From Bacillota bacterium (lineage in GTDB: Bacteria; Bacillota; Clostridia; Oscillospirales; Ruminococcaceae): a DNA stretch of 64,000 nucleotides. The stretch's first letter is position 1; each line of letters starts with the position of its first letter. Below, piece by piece: positions 1-8,777 of this stretch. The DNA lies in the NCBI GenBank assembly GCA_023388515.1, contig JAEWGD010000027.1, positions 59,953 to 123,952 of the forward strand, written 5' to 3'. A program made the position numbers and the translations under genes. Below the pieces are notes generated by a model. That model saw only the letters and a list, made by a program, of their open reading frames with translations. It did not search any database and was not told where the DNA came from.

Positions 1-92
1 GTTAATGTTTTTGATGTAACATTGTATATAAAATACTTGTTGGGGCAGATTGATTCTTTCCCACAATAAGTTAAGGCATTATGGTGTGAATA

Positions 93-128
93 GGTGTGCG
101 ATGGAGATAGTCATCGCACACCTTTTTT
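93..128 (+). terminator. Rho-independent terminator of an upstream gene
   Basis: An 11-bp perfect stem (GGTGTGCGATG at 93-103 with its complement at 112-122) and an 8-nt loop are followed by six T. The orientation fits a plus-strand gene that ends left of the window. Confidence 0.85.
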
Positions 129-196
129 ACTTTCGCTATTGTTCTTGTTTGATTTATTGTCATTGGATATGGTTTTGTTTTTTAAATATGGCTGTG

Positions 197-284
197 GTTC
201 TTGTTTGCCTTGTTGTCATTCAATATACTTTCCGTATTGTTAAATCTAGTTGTGGGTGTTCATTTCTTTGTGCGTACAAAGAAA
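197..284 (+). repeat. Best-preserved repeat unit plus hairpin tail (left locus)
   Basis: This unit aligns almost end to end with the reverse complement of 41468-41530. Shared blocks are the TTCTTGTTT start, AATATACTTTCCGT (AATATACCTTCCGT in the other copy), TTAAATCTAGTT (TTAGATTTAGTT) and GGGTGTT. The hairpin at 263-284 follows directly. It lies between genes and has no coding frame of its own. Confidence 0.65.
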
Positions 285-303
285 CGAACCAAAGAAAAAC
301 GCA

Positions 304-323
304 GCTCAACGCCGCTGAGGCTA
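304..323 (+). repeat. GCTCAA..CGCTGRGGCTA box shared with 41327-41347
   Basis: This short GC-richer block is GCTCAACGCCGCTGAGGCTA. It reappears as GCTCAATCGT followed by CGCTGGGGCTA at 41327-41347, beside the other cluster of repeat units. Its co-occurrence at both loci suggests that it belongs to the same composite element. Confidence 0.5.
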
Positions 324-1060
324 GGCACGCTCAACCAAAATCAAAGAAGTTCGCTTTGATTAGTTGCTTTCCCGTCGCATCTACTCTACTTAGGAGGCGA
401 TTTCCATGTGCGACGGAAAAGCAGTTTAGGATTGTTCTGGCATAACTTTTACCACAGAATTTGATTTGAGAAAAAGTAAGAACAGTTTTGGTAATACCTC
501 CATCATAAAAAATTTACTTAAATCAAAACTTAACATATTGGTATCAGTACCGTAAGCCAATGAGTCATCAAATAACAACCTCCTCGCATGTAAATGGCTT
601 AGGAAAGATAATACATTGAATGTGCTTTTGTTTGTTAATTATAGCTTTGTTTTTTTGTTCTTATTTCCTTTATTGTCATTGATTATAGTTTGCGTTATTA
701 GATTTGGAGAAGCATGGTTTTTATTTACCCTGCTTTCCCTCAACATACTTTTGCTTGTTAAATTTAATTATCGTTCTAATTTACCCTGACTACTCTCAAT
801 CTACTTTCTGTACGGTTAAATTTAGTAGAGGGTGTTTATTTCTTTGCTTGCACAAAGAAATGCACAACTACTGTTGAGTCTTTTTTTATATTAATCTACA
901 TGGCACAGTAAAATAATCCATAAAGTATTCAAAGGAAACAAAAACCGTACTTCACTAACACCAACGATACACAAAGTATATTCAAAGAAAACAAAGCAAA
1001 CCAAAACCAAAAGCTATGCGTAAAATAAGCATCAAAATGTAAAAATAAATGAAAAAAGCA

Positions 1061-1089
1061 TTTACAAAGTGAAATAGATGTGATATAAT
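1061..1089 (+). promoter_or_regulatory. Sigma-A-type promoter of rpsO
   Basis: A TTTACA -35 at 1061-1066 and a TATAAT -10 at 1084-1089 are separated by 17 bp. The predicted transcript starts near 1096 and carries a leader of about 90 nt before rpsO. That leader could hold an S15 autoregulatory fold, as in other bacteria, but I could not assign one. Confidence 0.7.
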
Positions 1090-1188
1090 ATATACATTCC
1101 GTGTACTTGGATTATGGATTATGCCTGAAAAGGAATTTACCTACCTTATTCTAAGTTAGTGGATGTAAAATTTAAAAGAGGTGAAATT

Positions 1189-1455
1189 ATGTTACTAAAG
1201 AGCGAAAAGAATGAAGTTATTGAGGCGAATCGTACTCATGAAAATGATACAGGTTCACCAGAAGTTCAAATTGCAATTCTTACAAAGAGAATTAATGATT
1301 TGACTGCACACTTGAAAATTCACAAGAAGGACCATCACTCACGTAGAGGCTTGCTTAAAATGGTTGGTCATAGACGTAACCTTTTGCAGTATTTGATGAA
1401 GAAGGATATCAACAGATACCGTGAAATAATAGCTAAGCTCGGCATACGTAAGTAG
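1189..1455 (+). CDS. rpsO: 30S ribosomal protein S15
   Basis: Ribosomal protein S15 binds the central domain of 16S rRNA early in 30S assembly. The product is 88 residues, the usual length, and shows the family signatures [15 protein letters not shown] near residues 23-37 and the [20 protein letters not shown] stretch that contacts 16S rRNA. The ATG at 1189 is chosen over an in-frame GTG at 1159 because AGAGGTG lies 5 nt upstream of it and the family begins here. It has its own promoter and is followed by a hairpin and then pnp. The rpsO-pnp order is widely conserved, and S15 commonly controls its own mRNA. Confidence 0.97.
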   Translation: MLLKSEKNEVIEANRTHENDTGSPEVQIAILTKRINDLTAHLKIHKKDHHSRRGLLKMVGHRRNLLQYLMKKDINRYREIIAKLGIRK

Positions 1456-1467
1456 GATAATGCGAAG

Positions 1468-1501
1468 AAGGCAGTTGGGATGAATTTCCTTTCTGCCTTT
1501 T
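1468..1501 (+). terminator. Hairpin between rpsO and pnp, possible partial terminator
   Basis: AAGGCAG at 1468-1474 pairs with CTGCCTT at 1493-1499, followed by a short T run. The T run is weak, so read-through into pnp is plausible. Confidence 0.5.
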
Positions 1502-1649
1502 CAGTGTATCCGACATAGGCAATAATGTTTATAAGAAATATGGACATTATATAATGACGGTGGTTGTTTTAGCATTAAACCTTGCATCTTGATTAATCAG
1601 GAATTGAGGTTTATTGCTAAAGCTACTGTCAAAAAATAGGAGGCAGTTT

Positions 1650-3761
1650 ATGTTTGAAAATTATAAGGTTTTTAAGACTATGTTTGCGGGTAGGGAACTT
1701 GTTGTAGAAACAGGTAAAACTTGTGAATTGTCAAATGGTTCGTGCTGGGTTCGCTATGGCGAAACTGTTGTTATGGCAAATGTAACAGCAAGCGAAAAGC
1801 CAAGAGATGGAATTGATTTCTTCCCACTTTCAGTGGATTATGAGGAGCGTTTGTATTCAGTTGGTAAAATTCCTGGCTCATTTATGAAGCGTGAAGGAAA
1901 GCCATCGGATAAGTCTATTTTGACTTCAAGAGTAGTGGATAGACCTATTAGACCGTTATTCCCTAAAGATATGAGAAATGACGTATCTGTTGTTATGACA
2001 GTTATGGCAGTTGAACCTGATAATTCGCCAGAAATTGTAGGAATGGTTGCATCTTCAATAGCAATTTCAATTTCTGATATACCTTTTAATGGCCCTATTG
2101 GTGGTATTAGTGTTGGGCTTGTTGATGGCGAAATTGTGCTAAATCCTACTCTTGAACAGAGAGAAAAAAATGATTTACATCTTACTCTTGCTGCAACTAT
2201 GGACAAGGTAGTTATGATTGAAGCTGCTGCAAATGAAGTTGATGATGATACTATGTTACAGGCTATTATTGCTGGACATGAGGAAATAAAGAAACTTGTA
2301 GCGTTCATAAATGAAATAGTGGCTACTATTGGTAAGCCAAAGTTTTCATTTGAGTCACAAGAAGTTGACGATAATATGTACGAGGCTATAAGTGCTTTTG
2401 CAATTGAAAAGGTTCGTGCTGCTCTTGATACAGATAATAAAAATATTCGTGAGGAAAGGTTGTCACCTGTTAAGGATGAAATTCATGCTAAGTTTGATGA
2501 GGTTTATCCAGAACAGATTGCCATGATAACTGAGTGTATTTATAAGCTACAGAAGTATGTAGTAAGACGTTGGTTGTTGGATGATGGCAAGCGTGTTGAT
2601 GGCAGGGGACTTGATGACATCAGACAACTTGCAGCAGAGGTTGGATTATTGCCAAGAGTTCATGGTTCAGGTATGTTTACAAGAGGACAAACTCAGGTAT
2701 TAACAGTTGCTACATTAGGACCAATAAGCGATTCACAGAGGATTGATGGACTTGATGAAGAAGTAACAAAAAGATATATGCATCATTATAATTTCCCATC
2801 ATATTCTGTTGGTGAAACAAGACCTAGCAGAGGACCAGGACGACGTGAAATTGGACATGGAATTTTGGCTGAAAAGGCTTTGGAGGCTGTACTTCCAAGC
2901 GTTGAAGATTTTCCATATGCAATGCGACTTGTATCAGAAGTATTATCATCTAATGGCTCAACATCACAAGGCTCAATTTGTGCCTCTACACTTGCACTTA
3001 TGGATGCTGGTGTTCCAATAAAAGCACCTGTTGCTGGTATTTCATGCGGGCTTATAACAGAGGGTGACAGATGGATGACGATGGTTGACATTCAAGGTCT
3101 TGAGGATTTCTTTGGTGATATGGACTTTAAGGTTGGGGGAACACATAACGGTATTACTGCGATACAGGTTGATATAAAGATTGATGGATTGACTATTGAA
3201 ATCATCAAGGAGGCGTTTGAAAAAACACGCAAGGCACGTTGTTATATACTTGATGAAATTATGTTGAAGGCTATCAGCACGCCTAGAGAAACTGTTGGTG
3301 AGCATGCTCCAAAGATGCTCCAGACAAAAATTCATGTTGACAAAATAAGAGATGTAATAGGACAGGGTGGCAAGGTTATTCAGAAGATTTCTGCTGAATG
3401 TGGCGTTAAAATTGATATCAATGAAGAAGGAAATGTATTTATTTCGGGTGTTGATATGGAAATGACTAAGAAAGCTTTGCAGATTGTTGAAACTATTGCA
3501 AACGACCCTGAGGTTGGTGCAATTTACAAGGGTAAAGTTGTTCGCATTATGAACTTTGGTGCTTTTGTTGAGATAGCTCCTGGAAAGGATGGATTGGTGC
3601 ATATATCCAAGCTTGACAATTCAAGGGTAGAAAAGGTTGAAGATGTTGTGTCAGTTGGCGATGAAATTGTCGTAAAGGTAATGGAAATTGACGCACAGGG
3701 AAGAATCAATCTTTCTAGAAAAGATGCATTAGCTGATATAGAAGCGAAAGAAAATAAGTAA
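1650..3761 (+). CDS. pnp: Polyribonucleotide nucleotidyltransferase (PNPase)
   Basis: PNPase degrades RNA 3' to 5' using phosphate and releases nucleoside diphosphates; it works as a trimer in mRNA turnover. The product is 703 residues, with two RNase PH domains (about 10-145 and 310-450), a helical linker, a KH domain with IGQGGKVIQ (about 560) and an S1 domain starting near 625 with the typical VVRIMNFGAFVEI core. The ATG at 1650 follows an AGGAGG at ideal spacing. An in-frame TTG at 1614 is rejected because it has no such site. The gene is downstream of rpsO, its usual partner, and ends at a strong terminator. Confidence 0.97.
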   Translation: MFENYKVFKTMFAGRELVVETGKTCELSNGSCWVRYGETVVMANVTASEKPRDGIDFFPLSVDYEERLYSVGKIPGSFMKREGKPSDKSILTSRVVDRPIRPLFPKDMRNDVSVVMTVMAVEPDNSPEIVGMVASSIAISISDIPFNGPIGGISVGLVDGEIVLNPTLEQREKNDLHLTLAATMDKVVMIEAAANEVDDDTMLQAIIAGHEEIKKLVAFINEIVATIGKPKFSFESQEVDDNMYEAISAFAIEKVRAALDTDNKNIREERLSPVKDEIHAKFDEVYPEQIAMITECIYKLQKYVVRRWLLDDGKRVDGRGLDDIRQLAAEVGLLPRVHGSGMFTRGQTQVLTVATLGPISDSQRIDGLDEEVTKRYMHHYNFPSYSVGETRPSRGPGRREIGHGILAEKALEAVLPSVEDFPYAMRLVSEVLSSNGSTSQGSICASTLALMDAGVPIKAPVAGISCGLITEGDRWMTMVDIQGLEDFFGDMDFKVGGTHNGITAIQVDIKIDGLTIEIIKEAFEKTRKARCYILDEIMLKAISTPRETVGEHAPKMLQTKIHVDKIRDVIGQGGKVIQKISAECGVKIDINEEGNVFISGVDMEMTKKALQIVETIANDPEVGAIYKGKVVRIMNFGAFVEIAPGKDGLVHISKLDNSRVEKVEDVVSVGDEIVVKVMEIDAQGRINLSRKDALADIEAKENK

Positions 3762-3772
3762 ACTCAAAACTA

Positions 3773-3817
3773 AAAGCCTTAATTCAACTGTTTTACAGTA
3801 GAATTAAGGCTTTATTT
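3773..3817 (+). terminator. Terminator of pnp, probably bidirectional
   Basis: AAAGCCTTAATTC at 3773-3785 pairs perfectly with 3801-3813, with T-rich sequence after it. The opposite strand also has a short T-rich tail, which fits the convergent gene ending at 3838. Confidence 0.8.
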
Positions 3818-3837
3818 TATATAATAAAAAACTTACT

Positions 3838-4767
3838 CTAAAAAATGATTTTTCTATTTGAAATGTCGAAGCTTTCATTGAGGACAGCAATAAAGTATCT
3901 AAAACGCACTTCACCATCAATGTACATAACATCGCCCTCTTCTTTAACTCCTAGTAATTTGTAATCTTCAGCCGTAAGCTCGCTCAGATAAACCTTATCG
4001 GTTTTTTTTCTCTTTATAAGCTGTAACTGGTCCTCACTCAAATTCAATTCAAGCATAGGATTAAGGCTAAGTAGATGAGCAACAATGTCATCACGTTTCT
4101 CAATACGCCATTCAATCAGTAAATCATGCCCACTTTTTCTGCCAATACTATTATCTACATAAACCCTAGTCTTATATCCCTTAGCCTCAAATGTAACAAA
4201 ATCATTTGAAATATCATAGTTATTTGGCTGAACATAAACTCTAGTACCAAGAGTGGAATTTGAATCAGTATCTGTAATATAACACCGATAAACACCAGAT
4301 TGTGAAACTATATGACTTCGTATAGTTGTTTCCTTGTAATCGGTTGAGAAAAGCGTTGTAAGTAAGAAATACCCTAAAGCACCGAAAATATAGAGCAAAA
4401 GAAAAAGTGTGCCTAGAATAGTTTTCGTTCGTTCGGTTGCACCACACGCAAAAAACATGACTATAACCATTGTACAGATTGGAATAATTATCGCCCACTC
4501 ACCAAAATAGAACAGGATTATTGGCAGTATTGCTGGCATCATAAGCATTGATACAACTCTGGTGATAACTTCTTTTCGTGTAAAAATCATAATTGTACCG
4601 AAAAAGAGAGTAACTCCAAGCAATAACATAGAAAAGGATAACTTATCCTCTAATGCGACGGTATAGAACAGTGAAAAAAATGAAAAAGCATAAACAATTA
4701 TAGCATAAAAAATACTAAAAGATGATAGAATATGTTTTGTCCATGCATTATCCAGAATTTTTTTCAT
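3838..4767 (-). CDS. Uncharacterised integral membrane protein with a C-terminal soluble domain
   Basis: I do not recognise the family. The product is 309 residues. The N-terminal half has about five hydrophobic segments (roughly 13-37, 45-62, 70-88, 90-108 and 115-140). A soluble region of about 165 residues follows, starting with VSQSGVYRCYITDTDS and rich in beta-prone and charged residues. The ATG at 4767 has AAGGAGGAG upstream. It is a single gene convergent with pnp and separated from the AIM24 gene by a terminator. A membrane-anchored protein with an extracytoplasmic or cytoplasmic C-terminal domain is all the sequence supports. Confidence 0.8.
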   Translation of the reverse strand: MKKILDNAWTKHILSSFSIFYAIIVYAFSFFSLFYTVALEDKLSFSMLLLGVTLFFGTIMIFTRKEVITRVVSMLMMPAILPIILFYFGEWAIIIPICTMVIVMFFACGATERTKTILGTLFLLLYIFGALGYFLLTTLFSTDYKETTIRSHIVSQSGVYRCYITDTDSNSTLGTRVYVQPNNYDISNDFVTFEAKGYKTRVYVDNSIGRKSGHDLLIEWRIEKRDDIVAHLLSLNPMLELNLSEDQLQLIKRKKTDKVYLSELTAEDYKLLGVKEEGDVMYIDGEVRFRYFIAVLNESFDISNRKIIF

Positions 4768-4896
4768 AAAGTTCTCCTCCTTTTGTCAGTTTCCATAAAA
4801 CATATTAATTATATCACTTATTTATAAATATTACAAGCAAAATTTATTTTTGTTATAGAATTTTAATAATAAAATAACCAGCAAAACACTTAACTT

Positions 4897-4933
4897 GCAA
4901 AAACATCACTAACTTTAATTTGTTAGTGATGTT
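4897..4933 (-). terminator. Terminator of the cdd-AIM24 unit
   Basis: AACATCACTAAC at 4902-4913 pairs perfectly with GTTAGTGATGTT at 4922-4933. On the minus strand it is followed by a T run, directly after the stop of the gene ending at 4960. Confidence 0.85.
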
Positions 4934-4959
4934 TTATCTTTTTAGAGATTAATTTTCTG

Positions 4960-5640
4960 TTAGCTATTTTTTACTAAGTATGGAGATAAAGCTGAAGCAA
5001 CATTAGACGCAGGCATAGTTTGTAGCCAAATATGTCCAGGACCAGTCACCTTTGTATTGAACAAGCCTTCGCCACCAAAAAGAACATTTCCAACACCCTT
5101 GACAGTTTGAATATCAATAGATACAGTGCCGTCCATAACAGCAAGATGTCCAGTGTCAAGAATCATTGTTTCACCAGGAGCAAGGTCATACTCAACGATG
5201 CTACCATCAATTTCAAGGAAAACCATACCGTTACCTGTGAATTTTTGCATAATAAAACCTTCTCCACCGAAGAAACCAGCCCCAAGTTTTTTCTGGAAGA
5301 ATATTTCCATATTAACATCTTTTTCAGATGCTAGGAATGCTGATTTTTGAGCAATGATTGTCCTGTTAGCCGAAACTTCCATAGCTAAGATGTTACCAGG
5401 AAAGCTTGACGCAAAAGCAATCATGCCAGGCCCACCTTGTGAAGTATAGACATTTTGAAAGATTGATTCGCCAGAAATTGCACGAGAAAACATTTTCCCA
5501 AGTCCGCCTCCAGCATTAGTTTCCATTTGCATATTTCCTGACATCCAACTCATAGCACCTTTTTCGGTTTTTAACGATTCACCAGCTTCTAGATTACAAA
5601 CTACAACTGGCAGTGGGGCACCTTTAATTTCGTACTTCAC
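4960..5640 (-). CDS. AIM24 family (TIGR00266-type) protein
   Basis: This family of beta-rich proteins is widespread in bacteria and has no settled biochemical role; the yeast namesake is mitochondrial. The product is 226 residues. It shows the glycine-rich family pattern: an N-terminal GAMSWMSGNMQMET, a central GGLGKMFSRAISGES, then GGEGFIMQKFTGNG near 125-140 and GGEGLFNTKVTGPG near 195. No signal peptide or membrane span is visible, so it is probably cytoplasmic. It starts 21 bp after cdd and is likely cotranscribed with it. The link between the two functions is unknown. Confidence 0.85.
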   Translation of the reverse strand: MKYEIKGAPLPVVVCNLEAGESLKTEKGAMSWMSGNMQMETNAGGGLGKMFSRAISGESIFQNVYTSQGGPGMIAFASSFPGNILAMEVSANRTIIAQKSAFLASEKDVNMEIFFQKKLGAGFFGGEGFIMQKFTGNGMVFLEIDGSIVEYDLAPGETMILDTGHLAVMDGTVSIDIQTVKGVGNVLFGGEGLFNTKVTGPGHIWLQTMPASNVASALSPYLVKNS

Positions 5641-5661
5641 TTAAAAAACACTCCTTTAAAA

Positions 5662-6054
5662 TTATTTATTTAATAAAAAACTTTTAGGTAGCAGTTCTGA
5701 CAAGGAATATGTTTCGATTTCATCGTTATTCTTCAAAATAATTTTGAAATCTGGTGGGCAAAATTCAGCCATAACTTGACGACACGCACCGCACGGCATA
5801 CATGGCTCATTTGTGTCATTAAATCCACCCACAATCGCAATCGCCTCAAATTCATTGTTGCCCTCTGAAACAGCTTTAAAAAAGGCTATTCTTTCAGCAC
5901 AACAAGTCATAGAGTACGATGCAGACTCTATGTTACAGCCAGTAAAAACACTACCATTTTTCAGTAATAACGCTGAACCGACCTTGAACTTTGAGTATGG
6001 TGAATAGGAATTTTCCCTTGCAAGTTCTGCTTTTTCTAAAAGTTTAAAATTCAT
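5662..6054 (-). CDS. cdd: Cytidine deaminase
   Basis: It hydrolyses cytidine and deoxycytidine to uridine and deoxyuridine in pyrimidine salvage. The 130-residue product is the usual length of the tetrameric bacterial enzyme. Zinc is bound by Cys52 in the CAE motif (Glu54 is the catalytic acid/base) and by Cys88 and Cys91 in PCGACRQ. The substrate-binding N-terminal YSPYSKFKVGSAL stretch is present. It is the first gene of a two-gene unit with the AIM24-family gene. Confidence 0.95.
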   Translation of the reverse strand: MNFKLLEKAELARENSYSPYSKFKVGSALLLKNGSVFTGCNIESASYSMTCCAERIAFFKAVSEGNNEFEAIAIVGGFNDTNEPCMPCGACRQVMAEFCPPDFKIILKNNDEIETYSLSELLPKSFLLNK

Positions 6055-6145
6055 CTTAATACTCCCAAAAACTATTTTATTTAAAAGAATCTATACGAGA
6101 TACTTTTAAGCTATTTCATGTAAAATTATGTTAATAAAATAGGTG

Positions 6146-6175
6146 TTGCAATTAGTAGGTGTGATGTGATATAAT
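6146..6175 (+). promoter_or_regulatory. Promoter-like sequence reading antisense into the 3' end of ackA
   Basis: TTGCAA at 6146-6151 and TATAAT at 6170-6175 lie 18 bp apart on the plus strand, but the only downstream gene is ackA on the opposite strand. TTGCAA is palindromic, so it could instead be the -35 of a cdd promoter on the minus strand with a poor -10. Confidence 0.35.
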
Positions 6176-6211
6176 TATTAGTATTGTAAAAGATATTTAA
6201 ATAGAAATAAC

Positions 6212-7414
6212 TTACTTATTTAATACTAAGTCCTTAGTATCCCTAGCAATAAGGAGTTCTTCATTAGTAGGAACAACCCAAACCTGTACTTTTGAGTCAT
6301 CGGTCGAAATCTTGCTAAGTCGTCCTCTTGTTCCTTTATTTGCCTTATCATCAATCTTTATTCCCATAAATTCCATATTAGAACAAGCACCACCACGAAC
6401 CTCAGGTGCATTTTCACCGATACCACCTGTAAAGATTACAGCGTCAAGTCCGTTCATAACAGCGGCGTATGCACCGATATATTTCTTAATCTGATAGCGA
6501 AGAAGGTCACAAGCAAGAATCGCTCTTTTATCGCCCTTTTCACAAGCTTCAGCTAAGTCACGATTATCAGAAGAAATTCCTGAAACTCCCAAGAACCCAC
6601 TTTTTTTGTTTAGGAAATCATCCATTTCAGATGGATTTAAGTTTAGCTTTTTTGCAACATATGTTACAGCGGAAGCATCAACTTCACCACTTCTTGTACC
6701 CATTATCAAACCGTCAAGAGGAGTAAATCCCATTGATGTGTCAACTGATTTTCCACCATCAACACAACAAATTGATGAACCGTTACCTAGATGGCATGAA
6801 ACTATCTTCAAATCTTCAGGTTTTTTACCAAGAACATTTGCCATTTCTTGTGTTACAAAACGGTGTGATGTGCCGTGAAAACCATACTTACGAACATTTA
6901 ACTTTTCATAACATTCGTAAGGTAAAGCGTACATATATGCTTTCTTTGGCATTGTTTGGTGGAATGCTGTATCGAACACAACGACCTGTGGAACACCGTC
7001 AGGCAATACTTTTTTACAAGCCCTCAAAGCTAATGCATGAGCGTGGTTGTGAACTGGTGCAAGCTCGGCTAATGCGTCAATTTCATCAATAACAGAGTCA
7101 TCAGCGATAATTGTTTTAGTGAACTTTTCAGCACCTTGTACAACTCTGTGTCCAACTGCTGAAATTTCTCCCATGTTGCTGATAACAGAAGCATCACTTT
7201 TAGTTAATGTGTCAACCAGCTTTAAGAAAGCCTCCGTATGTGTTGGGAATGAACAACTTTCATTTAAGGTTCTTCCATCGAATGCCTTGTGTGAGATATT
7301 ACCATCAATGCCAATTCTGTCACAATTCCCCTTTGCGATTACGGTTTCACTTTTCATATCAATAAGCTGATATTTCAGAGATGAACTTCCAGCGTTAATG
7401 ACCAAAATAATCAA
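6212..7414 (-). CDS. ackA: Acetate kinase
   Basis: It converts acetyl phosphate and ADP to acetate and ATP, the energy-yielding last step of acetate formation. The full-length product is 400 residues. It has the N-terminal NAGSSSLKYQLID phosphate-binding motif of the ASKHA fold, the GFHGTSHRFV signature around 180, HLGNGSS near 210 and the adenosine-loop FTGGIGEN near 330. The start is a TTG at 7414, supported by AAGGA 9 nt upstream; this gives the usual family N-terminus, and no in-frame ATG fits better. It stands alone and divergent from tmcAL. No phosphotransacetylase adjoins it; the only candidate here is pduL at 41.6 kb. Confidence 0.96.
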   Translation of the reverse strand: MIILVINAGSSSLKYQLIDMKSETVIAKGNCDRIGIDGNISHKAFDGRTLNESCSFPTHTEAFLKLVDTLTKSDASVISNMGEISAVGHRVVQGAEKFTKTIIADDSVIDEIDALAELAPVHNHAHALALRACKKVLPDGVPQVVVFDTAFHQTMPKKAYMYALPYECYEKLNVRKYGFHGTSHRFVTQEMANVLGKKPEDLKIVSCHLGNGSSICCVDGGKSVDTSMGFTPLDGLIMGTRSGEVDASAVTYVAKKLNLNPSEMDDFLNKKSGFLGVSGISSDNRDLAEACEKGDKRAILACDLLRYQIKKYIGAYAAVMNGLDAVIFTGGIGENAPEVRGGACSNMEFMGIKIDDKANKGTRGRLSKISTDDSKVQVWVVPTNEELLIARDTKDLVLNK

Positions 7415-7578
7415 AATAACTCATCCTTTCAAAATAAATAATAAATCATTACGATATTGTATTATACACCTTTATTCAACAAAATGCAAGTTATTTAAAA
7501 ATAAGAGTTAAATATATTTTTAAAGGTTGCAAGTTATTAACGATAAATTCCGATAAATTTTATATTTGGGGTGATAAA
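7415..7578. other. Divergent intergenic region between ackA and tmcAL
   Basis: An AT-rich spacer of 164 bp must hold both promoters. I see no confident -35/-10 pair and no riboswitch-like structure. Confidence 0.4.
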
Positions 7579-8766
7579 ATGAAAGTATCAGGTATTATCT
7601 GTGAGTATAATCCGTTTCATAATGGCCATCTGTACCACATACAGAAAACTAGGGAAAACGGTGCTACTCATATTGTTGCAGTGATGAGTGGCAATTTTGT
7701 ACAGCGTGGTGATGTAGCTGTTATAAATAAATTTGATCGAGCCAAAGCAGCAGTAAAAGCTGGCGTTGACCTTGTAATTGAGCTACCTGTTGCCTATTCG
7801 CTGTCATCAGCAGAAGTTTTTGCAAGGGGAGCAGTTTATCTTTTGAATGCATTAGGTTGCGTTGAGGAACTTTCATTTGGTAGTGAGTGTGGGCATCTTG
7901 AGTCACTTTATGCAGCAGTTCAGTCGAGTATAACCTGTTCAAAGCTACCTGAGTTAAGAGAAATGATGGAGGTGGGGACATCTTATCCTGTTGCATTAAA
8001 GGAGCTTATTAGAAAGAATTATGGTAGTGTTGTTGCAGGACTTTTTGATGGACCAAATAATCTCCTTGCAATTGAATATATAAAAGCAATTGTTTTGGTT
8101 AACTCCAAAATCAAGCCCTTTACGGTACAGAGAAAAAGTGCAATGCATGATGCGAACAGTTATTCCGGTAATATCTCAAGTGCATCATACATTAGGCAGT
8201 GCTTGGTTGAGGACAATGATTTTTCTGAACTTATTCCGATTGAAACTGCAGATTTGATACGCAATGAAAAAAGAAAAGGAGGTATTGCGAATATAAGTAA
8301 TTTAGAAAGAATTATTCTTTATAAGCTTCGCAATATGACTGACGAGGAGTTGAGGGGGATTCCTGATATTGGGCAAGGGCTTGAAAACCGAATTCTTTCT
8401 GCAAAAGGCTCTACATCGTATAACGAGCTAATTGTTGAGATAAAGACTAAGCGATACCCAATGGCAAGAATTCGACGTATTTTAATGTGTGCAATTATTG
8501 GCATACAAAAAAAGGATTTAGCTCAACCACCACCATACGGAAGAATTTTAGCGATAAATGAGCGAGGATGTGATATACTAGCAGAAGCGAGGGAAAAAAG
8601 CACGATACCATTTGCGACATCGCTTGCAAAGCTTTCAGAAACGGGAGAAATTGCTAAACGATATACAGAAATAGAATCACGTTCAACTGATATTTATGCT
8701 CTTGCAACGCCAGAAATTCAGTCAGCAGGAATAGATTATCGTGCTAAGATAGGAATATTAGAATAG
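7579..8766 (+). CDS. tmcAL: tRNA(Met) cytidine acetate ligase
   Basis: TmcAL (formerly YlbM) activates acetate with ATP and acetylates cytidine 34 of elongator tRNA-Met, which secures AUG decoding. The product is 395 residues. It begins with the nucleotidyltransferase motif GIICEYNPFHNGHLYHI, in which NPFHNGH is the HxGH-type adenylylation site. MSGNFVQRGD, ELPVAYSLSSAE and SFGSECG follow, all typical of the family. The ATG at 7579 has a GGGGTG ribosome-binding site. It is transcribed away from ackA. AckA produces the acetate that TmcAL consumes, and the two genes are often neighbours in Firmicutes. Confidence 0.93.
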   Translation: MKVSGIICEYNPFHNGHLYHIQKTRENGATHIVAVMSGNFVQRGDVAVINKFDRAKAAVKAGVDLVIELPVAYSLSSAEVFARGAVYLLNALGCVEELSFGSECGHLESLYAAVQSSITCSKLPELREMMEVGTSYPVALKELIRKNYGSVVAGLFDGPNNLLAIEYIKAIVLVNSKIKPFTVQRKSAMHDANSYSGNISSASYIRQCLVEDNDFSELIPIETADLIRNEKRKGGIANISNLERIILYKLRNMTDEELRGIPDIGQGLENRILSAKGSTSYNELIVEIKTKRYPMARIRRILMCAIIGIQKKDLAQPPPYGRILAINERGCDILAEAREKSTIPFATSLAKLSETGEIAKRYTEIESRSTDIYALATPEIQSAGIDYRAKIGILE

Positions 8767-8777
8767 ACATAATAAAT

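Larger units (their letters stand above)
129..1060. repeat. Gene-free region with degenerate dispersed repeats and hairpins
   Basis: No credible gene is seen here. The region holds several degenerate copies of a roughly 60-bp unit: one at 197-260 beginning GTTCTTGTTTGCCTTG, others at about 135-190, 630-700, 718-772 and 773-838, and inverted degenerate copies at about 930-1005. Two copies are followed by the same small hairpin: TTTCTTTGT/ACAAAGAAA at 263-284, and TTTCTTTG/CAAAGAAA at 839-860. Further stems are AATCAAAG/CTTTGATT near 340-361 and CCGTCGCA/TGCGACGG at 372-416. The same unit recurs at 41368-41530. Base composition (T- and C-rich, few codon-like features) differs from the coding sequence around it. 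Confidence 0.6.

Noticed and set aside
50..445. 131-codon plus-strand open frame in the left region
   Set aside because: It runs through a terminator, repeat units and hairpins, has no ribosome-binding site and has an implausible Cys/Phe/Tyr-rich composition.
1096..1188. Known S15 leader motif before rpsO
   Set aside because: The leader length fits autoregulation, but I could not draw a structure matching a known class, so it is mentioned only as a possibility.
4265..4498. 77-codon minus-strand frame inside the membrane-protein gene
   Set aside because: It is an out-of-frame shadow of the 309-codon gene.
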